The notes beneath the pieces are model-generated. The model ran no database searches. It worked only from the letters and a program-made list of their open reading frames with translations, and was not told the DNA's origin. Below, one piece after another: positions 14,703 to 24,771 of a DNA stretch of 64,000 bases; the first letter of the stretch is position 1; every line of letters begins with the position of its first letter. Position numbers and translations under genes: made by a program. This stretch comes from an uncultured Lachnospiraceae bacterium. GTDB lineage: Bacteria > Bacillota > Clostridia > Lachnospirales > Lachnospiraceae. The DNA lies in the NCBI GenBank assembly GCA_949840915.1, contig CATKXY010000005.1:1-64000 (forward strand), given 5' to 3'.

Positions 14703-15155
14703 ATGATTCCACCAAAATTTCCGTCTAATTTATGGGAAAGTCAAAATGCGATTAAGACACTTTATGCAAAATGTGTCGGAGATGTCTGTGTGAGACACGG
14801 AATCACCCGGATGGAGCTTGACATTCTTCTTTTTCTGGCGAATAATCCGCGCTACGATACCGCGACGGATATTGTGGAGGTCAGGTATCTGGCAAAGTCG
14901 CAGGTATCCGTTTCCATAAAGCTTTTGGAGGACCGCGGATTTCTCAGGAAGGAGTACGCGGAAGGGAACAAAAAGACCCTGCATCTGATCATTTGTGAGG
15001 ATGCCCGCACTTTGCTGGAGGACGGAAGGGCGGCGCAGAAGCGTTTTTTTGAGATCTTGTTCAGGGGCTTTTCCGCGGAGGATGCAGCGCAGATGAAACA
15101 GTTTACCGACCGCATCCGGGACAATATTGACAACTGTCTGAAGGAGGAGATGTAG
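14703..15155 (+). CDS. MarR-family transcriptional regulator
   Basis: A 150-aa winged-helix protein. Helices around residues 15-45 (ITRMELDILLFLANNP) lead to the recognition helix and wing (VRYLAKSQVSVSIKLLEDRGFLRKEYAEGNKKTLH) and the C-terminal dimerising helices. I chose ATG 14703, because the ATG at 14691 contains the GGAGG that serves 14703. It is followed 2 bases later by a TSUP exporter, so it likely controls that transporter and itself through the palindrome upstream. The ligand is not evident. Confidence 0.88.
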   Translation: MIPPKFPSNLWESQNAIKTLYAKCVGDVCVRHGITRMELDILLFLANNPRYDTATDIVEVRYLAKSQVSVSIKLLEDRGFLRKEYAEGNKKTLHLIICEDARTLLEDGRAAQKRFFEILFRGFSAEDAAQMKQFTDRIRDNIDNCLKEEM

Positions 15156-15157
15156 AG

Positions 15158-15925
15158 ATGTTTCAGTTTATCATTTGTTTTATTGCCGGAATTGGAGCCG
15201 GGCTGGGTACCGGATTTGCAGGTATGAGCGCAGCGGCGGTGATCAGTCCCATGCTGATCACATTTTTAGATATTCCCGCTTATGAAGCGGTGGGAATCGC
15301 ATTGGCCAGCGATGTGCTCGCCAGTGCTGTCAGCGCATATACTTACGGAAAAAACAAAAATCTGGATATTCGTAACGGCGTAGTCATGATGCTCATGGTC
15401 TTATTGTTTACGCTCATCGGAAGCTTTACGGCGAGTCTTCTGCCCAACAGCACAATGGGGAGCTTTTCAATGTTTATGACATTGCTTTTGGGCATTAAAT
15501 TCATCGTAAAGCCTGTGATGACCACCCGGGAATCCATGAATGCGGTCAGCGGCAGAAAACGGATTGTGCAGTCTTTGATCAGCGGTATCTTGGTAGGATT
15601 TATCTGTGGTTTTATCGGGGCGGGAGGAGGAATGATGATGCTGTTGATCCTCACCGGCGTCCTGGGGTACGAACTGAAGACTGCAGTGGGGACAAGTGTA
15701 TTTATCATGACTTTTACTGCTCTGACGGGAGCCGTCAGCCATTTCGCCATCGGAGGTATGCCCGATCTGTGGTGTCTGCTGTTCTGCATAGGCTCCACTC
15801 TGCTGTGGGCCAGGATCGCCGCAAAATTTGCAAATAAAGCCAGCGCTGTTACGTTGAACAGAGCTACGGGGGTGGTTCTCACCGTTTTGGGGCTTGCCAT
15901 TTTGGGTGTAAATTATGTAAAATAG
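15158..15925 (+). CDS. TSUP-family transporter (TauE/SafE type)
   Basis: A 255-aa membrane protein with about seven or eight helices and the two-fold repeat of the family: GTGFAGMSAAAVISPML near the N-terminus and GFIGAGGGMMMLLILTGVLGY after residue 145. TSUP proteins export or import sulfite, sulfonates or other organic anions. It is cotranscribed with the MarR regulator (2-base gap, ribosome site GGAGG within the regulator's last codons). Substrate unknown. Confidence 0.9.
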   Translation: MFQFIICFIAGIGAGLGTGFAGMSAAAVISPMLITFLDIPAYEAVGIALASDVLASAVSAYTYGKNKNLDIRNGVVMMLMVLLFTLIGSFTASLLPNSTMGSFSMFMTLLLGIKFIVKPVMTTRESMNAVSGRKRIVQSLISGILVGFICGFIGAGGGMMMLLILTGVLGYELKTAVGTSVFIMTFTALTGAVSHFAIGGMPDLWCLLFCIGSTLLWARIAAKFANKASAVTLNRATGVVLTVLGLAILGVNYVK

Positions 15926-15981
15926 TATAAGTTTCCCGGGACGGACAGGTTACGGGTATTACGGAAGATGAGGAATTTTAT

Positions 15982-17241
15982 ATGGGATATACTTTTTATG
16001 AAGCTGCCATGCTGTGCTTTACTTATTCGTTTTTGGCCTGGATGGCGGAGACTGCTGTGGCGACCTTTAAAATAAAAGCGTTTCGCAACCGCGGGTTTGC
16101 ATCGGGGCCGTTCTGCTTTATCTATGGTTTTACCGGGGTGCTTTTGACGCTCACCCTGCAGGATCTAAAACAGAATACGCTCTTTTTGTTTTTGGGTAGC
16201 GCGTTGATTGCCACGGGCGTGGAGTGGTTTACCGGTAAGCTGCTGGAGCGCATGAAGCAGAAAAAGTGGTGGGATTATTCTGATAAAAAATGGAACTTTG
16301 ACGGTTATATCTGTCTGCAGTATTCTCTGCTGTGGGGACTTCTCGGCTTTCTGGTGGTCCGCTATGTCAACAGCTTTGTGCTGGGATTCTATCACATATT
16401 GCCTGATATTTGCGGCAAAGTGCTGATCTGGGTGCTCGTGGCTGTGGGAGCGGTGGATATATGCGGCTCCGTCATGACGGTCTGCCACATAGAGGAGAAG
16501 CTGCCCGGAGTGCTCCGGTTCGCGGCAGGGGTTCTGGATCACATCGGCAGGCGTATCGTAAAGGCATATCCGGCCACCGGTCAGGGGCGTTCGGAAAGCG
16601 GCGGGCCTGACACTGAAAAATGCGGAATTGTGCAGCTGTTCTGGCTGTTTGTGATAGGGGCATTCCTGGGCGACGTGGTGGAGACTCTATTCTGCCGGAT
16701 CACACTGGGGGAGTGGATGAGCAGAAGCAGCCTGGTGTGGGGACCCTTCAGCGTCGTGTGGGGACTGGCCATCGCGCTGGTAACGGCACTGCTGTACAGG
16801 GACAGGGACAAGCAGGAGCATCACATCTTCTGGGTGGGTACTTTTCTGGGAGGCGCATACGAATATATCTGCAGTGTCTTTACTGAGATCGCTTTCGGCA
16901 AGGTCTTCTGGGATTACAGCAGTATGCCGTTTAATCTGGGCGGCCGGATCAATCTGCTCTACTGTTTCTTCTGGGGAATTGCAGCGGTTGTCTGGATCAA
17001 GACGCTCTATCCCGGAATCTCCCGCCTCATTGATACGATATTAAAGCGTACGGGAATGTTCCTGACTGCGTGTCTGGCCCTGTTTATGGCTGTGAATATC
17101 GGCGTCTCCATCCTGGCACTGGTGCGATATGACACAAGAGCCTGCGGCGGTACTGCCGTATATAAGTGGGAGGAGGTTATGGATAGGTATTATGACGATG
17201 ACACGATGATGCGGATTTATCCAAAGGCGAAGCAGCAGTGA
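15982..17241 (+). CDS. Tandem CmpB-type membrane protein (putative ABC transporter type IV)
   Basis: The 419-aa protein contains two copies of the same membrane unit. Copy 1 (about 5-150) has FYEAAMLCFTYSFLAWMAET, GFASGPFCFIYGF, and WWDYSDKKWNFDGYICLQYSLLWG. Copy 2 (about 210-350) has LFWLFVIGAFLGDVVETLFC, SLVWGPFSVVWG, and FWDYSSMPFNLGGRINLLYCFFWG. This matches the CmpB family, named for a putative ABC permease, although no ATPase lies next to it. The C-terminus ends in another helix and a short tail. The internal duplication is plain in the sequence; the function is not established. Confidence 0.8.
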   Translation: MGYTFYEAAMLCFTYSFLAWMAETAVATFKIKAFRNRGFASGPFCFIYGFTGVLLTLTLQDLKQNTLFLFLGSALIATGVEWFTGKLLERMKQKKWWDYSDKKWNFDGYICLQYSLLWGLLGFLVVRYVNSFVLGFYHILPDICGKVLIWVLVAVGAVDICGSVMTVCHIEEKLPGVLRFAAGVLDHIGRRIVKAYPATGQGRSESGGPDTEKCGIVQLFWLFVIGAFLGDVVETLFCRITLGEWMSRSSLVWGPFSVVWGLAIALVTALLYRDRDKQEHHIFWVGTFLGGAYEYICSVFTEIAFGKVFWDYSSMPFNLGGRINLLYCFFWGIAAVVWIKTLYPGISRLIDTILKRTGMFLTACLALFMAVNIGVSILALVRYDTRACGGTAVYKWEEVMDRYYDDDTMMRIYPKAKQQ

Positions 17242-17279
17242 GAGTGATTTAAATTCAGAAGGAGCATTACGGGTGAAGC

Positions 17280-18776
17280 ATGGCACAGAGAAATAAGAGA
17301 ATTGACGGTAGTAAGGGAAAACAGATTGCGCTATGGGTGAGAAGGCTGTTCTGCCTGTGGCTGCTCTACACCTTTATCTGTCTGGTGATTCCGCCGCTCT
17401 TTCACAGAGAGGTGTCCGGGATAGAAACAGGAAACGGAGAGTCGTTTGCGGCCGGGGAACAGGATGCCGCGGCAGGCCGGGAGCGGGTACTGAGTATCGA
17501 CGACAATGGCGATGCGCTGCTATGGCGGCTTCGGCTGATCGAGGCGGCACAGAAAAGGCTGGTGTTAGTCACCTTTGACTTTCGCGATGACAACAGTGGG
17601 CGGGATATCATGGCTGCACTGTTCCACGCTGCAGACAGAGGGGTGGAGGTGCGTATACTGGTGGACGGGATCAACGGAACATTGTATCTGGCGGGAAACG
17701 ATCATTTCCGTGAGTTGGCCGCCCATGAAAATGTGCAGGTAAAGCTGTACAATCCCATCAATCTGCTGACGCCATGGAAACTGAATTACCGTATGCATGA
17801 CAAATATTTGATCGCGGATGATCTGGCATACATTCTCGGGGGAAGAAACACGGACGATCTGTTTCTTGGAAATTATGCAGACTCCTATAATGAGGACAGG
17901 GATATGCTGGTGTATGAGGCCGTACCCGGGAAATCCGGATCCCGGATGCAGCTGGAGGATTATTTTGAGCGTGTATGGAATCTGCCATGTTGTAAGAAAT
18001 ACGGCGGGAGATCATCTAAAAAGTCTGACACCCCGTATCTGACAAAACATTACCGGCTTCTTTGGACAAAATATCCGGAGGCCTTTGCGGGACCGGACGA
18101 CACAGATGCAGATGTGTGGGAGACTTGTTGGAAGCCCCGGCTGGAGGAAGCTTCCATAGCGGTGCAGCGGATTGAGCTGGTTACGGGGCCCATTCAGGCG
18201 GGAAACAAGGAACCGCTGCTGTGGGAACGGATGCTGCAGGAGATGAGTCGGGAAAAAGATATTCTGATACAGACGCCCTATATCATATGCAGCGGAAAGA
18301 TGTACGAGGATCTGGCGGCTCTGAGTGCCGGCGGCGCGCAGGTGGAGATGATTACAAATGCGGTGGAGAGCGGTACCAACCCCTTTGGCTGTACCGATTA
18401 TCTGAATCAGAAAAAGAAAGTTCAGAAGACAGGCATTCATACTTATGAATATCTGGGTCCGCAGGCGCTTCATACCAAGACCGTTCTGGCGGGGGAGAAT
18501 ATCAGTATGGTGGGTTCCTGCAATCTGGATATGCGCAGCATTTATCTCGACACAGAGATGATGCTGGTGATTTACAGCCCGGAACTCAACGCCGCCATCC
18601 GCAGTCAGGCGGAAGGGCTGAAGCTCCACAGCCGTCATGTTTATCCGGACGGAAGCGTGGAAGACGGGGCAGAATACCGTCCTGTCAGGCAGAGCATAGG
18701 CAAAACGATGATGTATGGCGCTCTGCGGGTGCTTATCATACCTTTCCGGCATCTGTTGAGTATTTGTTATATGTGA
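17280..18776 (+). CDS. Phospholipase D-type protein (cardiolipin synthase-like)
   Basis: The 498-aa protein has one N-terminal membrane helix (about 17-40), then two PLD domains. The first HKD motif is complete: H173, K175 and D180 in HDKYLIAD, followed by GGRNTDD. The second is HTKTVLAGEN (H398, K400) with Gly where Asp is usual, followed by GSCNLDMRS. The order fits phosphatidyltransferases or anchored PLD hydrolases. Bacterial cardiolipin synthases normally carry two membrane helices, so the substrate is uncertain. The ribosome site GAAGGAG is rather far (about 15 bases) from ATG 17280. Confidence 0.8.
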   Translation: MAQRNKRIDGSKGKQIALWVRRLFCLWLLYTFICLVIPPLFHREVSGIETGNGESFAAGEQDAAAGRERVLSIDDNGDALLWRLRLIEAAQKRLVLVTFDFRDDNSGRDIMAALFHAADRGVEVRILVDGINGTLYLAGNDHFRELAAHENVQVKLYNPINLLTPWKLNYRMHDKYLIADDLAYILGGRNTDDLFLGNYADSYNEDRDMLVYEAVPGKSGSRMQLEDYFERVWNLPCCKKYGGRSSKKSDTPYLTKHYRLLWTKYPEAFAGPDDTDADVWETCWKPRLEEASIAVQRIELVTGPIQAGNKEPLLWERMLQEMSREKDILIQTPYIICSGKMYEDLAALSAGGAQVEMITNAVESGTNPFGCTDYLNQKKKVQKTGIHTYEYLGPQALHTKTVLAGENISMVGSCNLDMRSIYLDTEMMLVIYSPELNAAIRSQAEGLKLHSRHVYPDGSVEDGAEYRPVRQSIGKTMMYGALRVLIIPFRHLLSICYM

Positions 18777-18821
18777 TTGCATGCCAATCAAGAGAACTAT
18801 TCAGAAGTTTAAAATGTACAC

Positions 18822-18867
18822 AAAAAAGCGCCAATTTGTCGCAAAGCGATAAATCCGGCGCTTTTTT
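18822..18867 (+). terminator. Intrinsic terminator after the PLD gene
   Basis: AAAAAAGCGCC pairs with GGCGCTTTTTT around an inner stem (TTTGTCGC/GCGATAAA) and ends in a run of T. The symmetrical A and T runs would let it work in both directions. Confidence 0.85.
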
Positions 18868-18929
18868 ATTATACAATAAACAATTAGAGAAATACATAAA
18901 AATCAGTTACGGAAGGGAAGGAAAAGCGA

Positions 18930-20891
18930 ATGAAAAGAGCAGGAACCATCAAGGGAAAAATAACATTATATACGGCATGCTATCTGTTTCTTGCCATCGT
19001 GATCTGTGAGCTGGCCAGCGCCAGTGCGCTGTACCGCAATATGACAGCGCAGGAGACAGCCTATGTGAGGATGGAGGCGCAGAACAACGCGCAGGTGGTG
19101 AATGGCTGGCTCCAGCAGCAGAGTGCGGTGGTGACTTCCGTCAAATCTGCCATAGCCTACATGGATAAGAAAGATAAGGATTATATTGTGGCGTATCTGG
19201 CAGAAGCGTTGCAGGAGAATCCCTCGGCACTGATGTATTATATTGCTTTCAGCGATATCGATGAGGCGTGGGCGGCCAACAATGAGATGCTGAGTGCGCC
19301 GCCCTCGGAGCGCGGCTGGTATCAGCAGGCGATGGCGGCACAGGCACAGATCTGTACGGATCCATATAAGGATATTACTACGGGCGATATGGTGATATCC
19401 ATTGCCGAGCCTTTGGAGATACAGGGAGTTCCGTGCGTTCTCCTGGCAGATATCACCATAGCCACCCTGAAGGATGTAGTGGCGGACATAGATGCCTCGG
19501 AGGCGATAGAGGCGTTTTTATTGACAAAGAGCGGGGATGTCATCGCCCATGAAAATGAGGAATTCCTTCCCACAGAGAACGGGGCTGTCAATCTGGCGCA
19601 GGCGCTGGGCGTGGAGGTCACAGAGACTGCACAGATGCGCGATTACGACGGAGCGAAAAAGTTTGTGGCTACCGCTGAGGTGCAACACACCGGCTGGATA
19701 TTCGGGGTCACCGAGGCGGAGTATGTGGTGACCCGGCAGATCATAAGTAATCTGTTATTTATTATTGTAATCGGGGCAGTATTGCTCTGCATTGTCTGCG
19801 TTCTGATATCCGGCAGCATGAAAAAGAGCCTCAGGCCTATGGGAGCCATGAAAACCTTTATCAAAGAAAAGGTGATAGGAGCCGAAAATTGTGACGTTCA
19901 GAAGGATGAGGTAAAGGAGATCAGTTATCTGATCGGCGAGATGGAGGATCGGTTCATCGGAGTGATCAGACAGACCAGACAGGAGTCGGGGATCATCTAT
20001 GCTAGGATGAAGGATGCCAGCGATAAAGTGAATTCCATCAACGGCAATATCGTTGAAATCAGCGCCGCCATGGAGGAGACCGGGGCCAATGTGGACACAC
20101 AGACGGAGAGTATCAAAAATATCGGCGCGGCCTGTGAGAATGCGGCGTCGGCCATAGACGGACTTGCAGGGGAAGCGCAGGGAATGGCTGCCAGGGCAAA
20201 AGAGGTGGTGGAACGAGTGGACAAAATCGTGCCGGAATTGATTCAGGGCAAGGAAAATGCCATCGGTGCGGCTCAGGAAAGCAGAGTCAGACTTCAGGCG
20301 GCAATTCAGGAAACGGCAGTGATCGAACAGATCACAGAGGTATCGGTCGCCATTCAGGGAATCGCCTCCCAGACCAATCTGTTGGCGTTAAACGCTTCTA
20401 TCGAGGCGGCAAGGGCCGGAGCAGTGGGCAAGGGTTTTTCCGTTGTTGCGGAGGAGATCAAAAAGCTCAGTGAAGATACGGTGAAGGAGATCAGCAAGGT
20501 GAACGAGCTCACCGCAAAGGTGCTGCACAGCGTGAGGTCTTTATCTGAGGAGAGCGATCATATTCTGGCCTTTATCGACGGGACTGTGCTGCAGGATTAT
20601 GACAGGCTGGAGAAGCTGGCCCGGGATTATAAAAAGGATGCCGGGTATTATGCGCAGGTTAGCGGAGGACTCGGCGCAGGTGCGGGAGAGATCAGCCGCG
20701 TTATTCAGAATATCAATACAATTCTGGACGCCATCAACACGGCGCAGAGTGAGCTTGTCCGGGCGGTGTCCAGTGTCAACGAGAATCTGCAGGAGATAAC
20801 GGACTCCAGTGAGAATGTTTCGGAGGAAACGGGCAGTGTTCTGGAAAGCATCGCGGTGCTCCAGGAGACCATGGACAAATTCCAGGTATAA
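18930..20891 (+). CDS. Methyl-accepting chemotaxis protein
   Basis: A 653-aa receptor. TM1 spans about 13-35, followed by a periplasmic-side sensor of about 230 residues of the dCache type ([28 protein letters not shown]), TM2 at about 270-295, a HAMP-like linker ([14 protein letters not shown]), and a long cytoplasmic helical hairpin. The hairpin tip is [20 protein letters not shown] followed by [14 protein letters not shown], the CheA/CheW-binding consensus. It has its own start after GGAAGG and follows a terminator, so it is a single-gene unit. No che or flagellar genes lie in the window. Confidence 0.95.
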   Translation: MKRAGTIKGKITLYTACYLFLAIVICELASASALYRNMTAQETAYVRMEAQNNAQVVNGWLQQQSAVVTSVKSAIAYMDKKDKDYIVAYLAEALQENPSALMYYIAFSDIDEAWAANNEMLSAPPSERGWYQQAMAAQAQICTDPYKDITTGDMVISIAEPLEIQGVPCVLLADITIATLKDVVADIDASEAIEAFLLTKSGDVIAHENEEFLPTENGAVNLAQALGVEVTETAQMRDYDGAKKFVATAEVQHTGWIFGVTEAEYVVTRQIISNLLFIIVIGAVLLCIVCVLISGSMKKSLRPMGAMKTFIKEKVIGAENCDVQKDEVKEISYLIGEMEDRFIGVIRQTRQESGIIYARMKDASDKVNSINGNIVEISAAMEETGANVDTQTESIKNIGAACENAASAIDGLAGEAQGMAARAKEVVERVDKIVPELIQGKENAIGAAQESRVRLQAAIQETAVIEQITEVSVAIQGIASQTNLLALNASIEAARAGAVGKGFSVVAEEIKKLSEDTVKEISKVNELTAKVLHSVRSLSEESDHILAFIDGTVLQDYDRLEKLARDYKKDAGYYAQVSGGLGAGAGEISRVIQNINTILDAINTAQSELVRAVSSVNENLQEITDSSENVSEETGSVLESIAVLQETMDKFQV

Positions 20892-20926
20892 TGGTGTACA
20901 TAAATAGTATGCTGTGCCGGGTTCTG

Positions 20927-23094
20927 TCAGGTCCCGTGTGTCTTCAGGACGGCGGAGATGGTTTCCAAAAGCAGGGGCATATCCACAGGTTTTGTGAGAT
21001 GCGCATCCATGCCGCATTCCAGAGATGTCCGCTTGTCGCTCTCAAAGGCGTTGGCGGACAGGGCGATGATGGGAATACCGGCAATCTCTTTGTTTTCCAG
21101 GCTGCGGATAGTTTTGGCTGCCTGCCAGCCGTCCATGACGGGCATCTGGATATCCATCAGGATCAGGGTGTAATCCCCGGGGCGGGAGTGCAGAAGCTTG
21201 TCTACCGCGATGCTGCCGTCAGAGGCAGTGTCGACGAGAAATCCTTGTGATTGCAGCATTTCGGTCTCGATTTCCAGATTGATCTCATTGTCCTCAACCA
21301 ATAGAATCTTCTGATTCTGAGGAAGTATGAGTTCGGGCTTATCGATGCTGTCAGCGGATGAAAGTGCCTGTCCCTGTGTGCGCAGGGGCAGAGTCACCGT
21401 AAAGGTGCTGCCCATGTTGGGAGTGCTGTTCACCTCTATGGTACCGCCCATCGTATCCACAAGATTTTTGGTGATCGTAAGACCCAGTCCCGTACCGTGG
21501 ATACCGCTGAAAGTGGTGTTTTTTTCACGCTCAAAAGGTTCATAAATATGTGCGAGGAAATCACTGCTGATTCCTATGCCGGTATCTTTGATCTGAAATT
21601 GATAGACCGTGTAATGATTCTGACGTTTTTCCCGCTCTGTGAGGGACATGTCCACACTGCCGCCCTGTTCTGTGTAAGTGACCGCGTTGTCGGCAATATA
21701 TAAAAGCAACCGTCTCAGCTTGTCCGGGTCGGCGTAGACTTCCGGCTGTCTTATGTTTTCGGTGTGCAGTGAAAATCTTATCTTTTTTTCTGACGTGCGG
21801 GGCAGCAGACAGCCGTAAACATCCTGGGCGATTTCGGCCAGATTACACTCGCGCTCCGTCAGGCTGGTATCGTTGGACTCCGACCAGGATATTTCCAACA
21901 CTTTGTTGATCAGCTCCAGAAGCTGGCTTCCGGCCGTCTTGATATTGTCAAGATAGCCGCGCAGGGCTTCCCTGTCATTCTGACTGTTTTCGGCCAGTGC
22001 CGCATAGCCGAATATTGCGTTCAGAGGAGTCCGCATGTCATGGGACATATTTGCGAGAAATGTGTTTTTTGCTACGATGGCCATGTTGGCAGTGTTCAGA
22101 GCGTCCCTCAGAAGCTGTTTTTGTTCCAGCTCATCCTGAATTTCCTGGTCGACTCTCCGATAGCCCATGACGATCTGAGAGATGTGCTCATGCTCCCCCA
22201 CATTTACGATGCGAAGCTGAAGATATTGTGTCTGGCCGTTGTAAACGATCCGGTAGTTGATATAATAGGTTTTGCCTTCGGATAATTTTTCCCGGATATA
22301 CTCCGGAGCGATGAGTTCTGTGAGCATCTCACGGTCCTCGGGATGTACCCAGGTGCTTATATAATCGGAGACATACCAGCGGAAGCTGCGTACCTGCAGC
22401 TTTGCTCCGAACTGTATCTTGGTTCTCCTGCTCAGACGATAGGGCAGGATAGTGTCGCTGTCAAGATCGGCATAGAGGATGGACTCATAGTTGATACTGA
22501 GACCTTCGATGACTTCCAGACGCCGCAGCTGCTCCTGATGGACAAGTTTCCGCTCCTGGTCGTATTCTTTGATGAGATGTTTTAATTTCTGTTCATGCTG
22601 TCGCTTCTCGTGTATCAGAACGGCTTTTTCAGCCAGCTGGCGCTGTCTTTTTTCCGTGGCATCCCCGATAAATACATAAAAAAAATCTCCGGCGGTTTCG
22701 CTGTGGACGAAATGGCCGTAATCCTCGATCCATCGTATGCTTCCGTCTCTGCGGAGGATACGGTATTCTACATAATCCAGATCGTATTTGCTTGCGGCGA
22801 TCTGCTCCCGGATACTCTGTTCCACGGTCTCGAGATCTTCGGGATGCACGATTCCCTTAAGGTATTGCCGGTGAGTTCCCGAAACTCCTCCGGTGTATCG
22901 CATTTGAAAATATGCAGCATTGACTTGTTGGCATATATGATCTGTTCCTCATCATCTGCGCGGTAGACAAAAAATCCGCCCGGCATCTCGTCCAGGAAGC
23001 TTGTCAATTCATTGTCTGTTCTTGCCGACTCGGGATCATTAAACAGTTTCAGCAGATATTCTAAAAAAGAATAAACTGTTTTCGGTTCATTCAT
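20927..23094 (-). pseudogene. Hybrid sensor histidine kinase, split by a single-base frameshift
   Basis: Two adjacent frames together make one protein of about 722 aa. The upstream frame starts at MNEPKTVYSF (23094) and carries most of a PAS domain (GGFFVYRADDEEQIIYANKSM) up to ELTGN. The second frame continues without loss as LKGIVHPEDLETVEQ at about 22863. A missing base in ACCTTAAGG near 22862 (ACCTTTAAGG expected) explains the break. Downstream are a second PAS domain, HisKA with NMSHDMRTPLNAIFGY, an ATPase domain (GTGLGLTITKNLVDTMGG) and a receiver with LILMDIQMPVMDG. All later motifs are intact, so this is a recent mutation or a sequencing error. Confidence 0.88.
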
Positions 23095-23163
23095 AGGCTG
23101 ACTTCCTTCTCTTTGTTTTGAAAAAATTTTAGCATAAAAAGAAGCGCCTGTCATTAATTTCCA

Positions 23164-23216
23164 TAAAAAAGAATGCCGCCTGCAGACGTAAGCCGTCTAA
23201 ACATCTGCGGGCGGCA
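23164..23216 (-). terminator. Intrinsic terminator of the SpoIID-like/peptidoglycan-binding gene
   Basis: On the minus strand a 13-bp stem (TGCCGCCCGCAGA with TCTGCAGGCGGCA, one G-U pair) is followed by TTCTTTTTT. It lies just after the stop at 23231 and before the start of the hybrid kinase gene, so it separates the two units. Confidence 0.9.
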
Positions 23217-23230
23217 CTTGCTTGTGATGG

Positions 23231-24586
23231 TCATCCGGGCTCTGAGATTCTGGTCACACCCACATAGATATCTGATATCTCGTACCAGGTGGGATAATCC
23301 GTCACGCCGGTCTGGGGCAGATCGAAAATACCCTGGAAGATGCGCACGCTCTCCGCGGTGGCGGGACCGTAGATGCCGTCCGGCGTCAGAGTGGGAATCG
23401 CCGGGTAGTTCCGGGCAATACGGTTTAACTGGAGCTGAAGCTGGCGCACCTTATCACCGGAAGCGCCTATGGTGAGATCATATCCGGGGTAGGAGGAAGG
23501 AACGCCGGAGATCATGTCGGCGGTGGCAATGTACATATCGTTGCCGAAGTAGTACCGGATGATCTCGATAGCGGAGTAGCCCTCATCTGCCAGATATTTG
23601 GAGCCCCACTGGCTGAGGCCGTTACAGGTCACTCTGTTGCCGTCACAATAGGAGGTAAATATAGGCTGGCGGACGCCGGGGCGGGCCAGGTAATTGGCGA
23701 AGATCGAGTCCACCAGATAATCGATATTCTGGAAGATATTGCGTCCGTAAACCCATTTCTGGTCGTAGGCCGTGGAGGAGGTAATGGTAAAGTTGTAGCC
23801 CTGATTCCGGTACCACTCCGTATAAACTCTGTTCAATGTAAAGGACATAATCGCCAGAATATTTGCATAGATGGCTGACTCCGGCCATGTGGAGTAAATC
23901 TCACAGGATGCCACATTTTTGATATAATCCTTATAGCGCACCCAGTAGTTTGCCGCCGTGGAATCGGAGGGCACTCCGTCGTGGACGATAACGTATTCCG
24001 GAACCACCACGCGGCTCAGGACAATCTCCCCGCTCTCCGGCATGGGCTTAATCTCCTCCTCGGGAATCTTGGGAGGATATTCTCCGAATAAAGTGTGAAC
24101 GGGTATGATGACGATTTTTTCATCTTCTTCGGTGGTCTCCAGCGGATTCATGACAATAGGCTGGAGGGACAGGCGGTCCGCCAGGAGTTCGGAGCCGGAT
24201 ACCAGCACAGGCTCATATCCTTCCGCCGTGACCGAGATATTGTATTCCGAATAGGGCTGAACGGTGGTGTCGGGATCCAGGGAAAGCTCTATGGGCGGCG
24301 CAGGAAGGCTGATGACGGGGGTCTGGCCGGAATTATCAGTGGTCAGTATCTGTATCGGATTCTCGGGATCTCCCTCATAGGAGATTGTGACGGTAGCGTT
24401 CTCCACGGGAATCATGCCCAGAGCGGATATCACGTTTACCTGGAGTGTGCCGGTACCTTCTGAGTTTTCTCCGGCAGCGTTATTGCCGGCAGCAGTATTG
24501 TTTGCGGGATTATTGTTTGCAGCATTGTCATTTGAGGAATTTTCGTTCATGGGATTTTCATTCATGGAATCGGTGGAATTAGGCAT
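23231..24586 (-). CDS. SpoIID-like protein with peptidoglycan-binding domain
   Basis: A 451-aa product. Residues about 1-45 are a low-complexity Asn/Glu/Ala linker. A carboxypeptidase-regulatory-like beta domain follows (LQVNVISALGMIPVENATVTISY). A SpoIID-like region spans about 190-355 (VVVPEYVIVHDG, WPESAIYANILAIMSFTLNR, then NGLSQWGSKYLADEGYSAIEI). The C-terminus is a PG_binding_1 repeat (GASGDKVRQLQLQLNRI, DGIYGPATAESVRIFQ). There is no signal peptide. I prefer ATG 24586, because the upstream ATG at 24616 overlaps the likely -10 box (TATAAT). Probably acts on the cell wall or spore cortex; a role in sporulation is inference. Confidence 0.75.
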   Translation of the reverse strand: MPNSTDSMNENPMNENSSNDNAANNNPANNTAAGNNAAGENSEGTGTLQVNVISALGMIPVENATVTISYEGDPENPIQILTTDNSGQTPVISLPAPPIELSLDPDTTVQPYSEYNISVTAEGYEPVLVSGSELLADRLSLQPIVMNPLETTEEDEKIVIIPVHTLFGEYPPKIPEEEIKPMPESGEIVLSRVVVPEYVIVHDGVPSDSTAANYWVRYKDYIKNVASCEIYSTWPESAIYANILAIMSFTLNRVYTEWYRNQGYNFTITSSTAYDQKWVYGRNIFQNIDYLVDSIFANYLARPGVRQPIFTSYCDGNRVTCNGLSQWGSKYLADEGYSAIEIIRYYFGNDMYIATADMISGVPSSYPGYDLTIGASGDKVRQLQLQLNRIARNYPAIPTLTPDGIYGPATAESVRIFQGIFDLPQTGVTDYPTWYEISDIYVGVTRISEPG

Positions 24587-24647
24587 GGCAGCACCTTGAC
24601 AAAATTCAGTTGCCATATTATATGCAGCGCGGCCGGAAGCGTTCTTT

Positions 24648-24670
24648 CGGATGTATAATAATTACATCCG
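24648..24670. promoter_or_regulatory. Perfect palindrome in the divergent promoter region
   Basis: CGGATGTA and TACATCCG are perfect inverted copies around a 7-base A/T centre. The site lies between the promoter of the wall protein and the -35 box of the GntR operon. This is a good operator candidate, most simply for the adjacent GntR regulator. Confidence 0.6.
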
Positions 24671-24690
24671 GTTAAAAAATAAAAAGGATA

Positions 24691-24719
24691 TTGACAGTTT
24701 TTATAAATAGCTGTATTAT
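24691..24719 (+). promoter_or_regulatory. Promoter of the GntR/ABC operon
   Basis: TTGACA (24691-24696) and TATTAT (24714-24719) are separated by exactly 17 bases. The GntR start follows 52 bases later. Confidence 0.8.
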
Positions 24720-24771
24720 TGTATTAACCGATAAATACAGATGACGAAATCTGTAAGAAAGGAGTGATCGG

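Noticed and set aside
18840..18852. Sigma-28-like box (GCGATAAA) before the chemotaxis receptor
   Set aside because: It is part of the terminator stem, and no proper TAAA box lies at the right distance.
20927..22903. Hybrid kinase as a complete gene starting at 22903
   Set aside because: The upstream frame continues the same PAS domain, so the true start is at 23094 and the gene is frameshifted.
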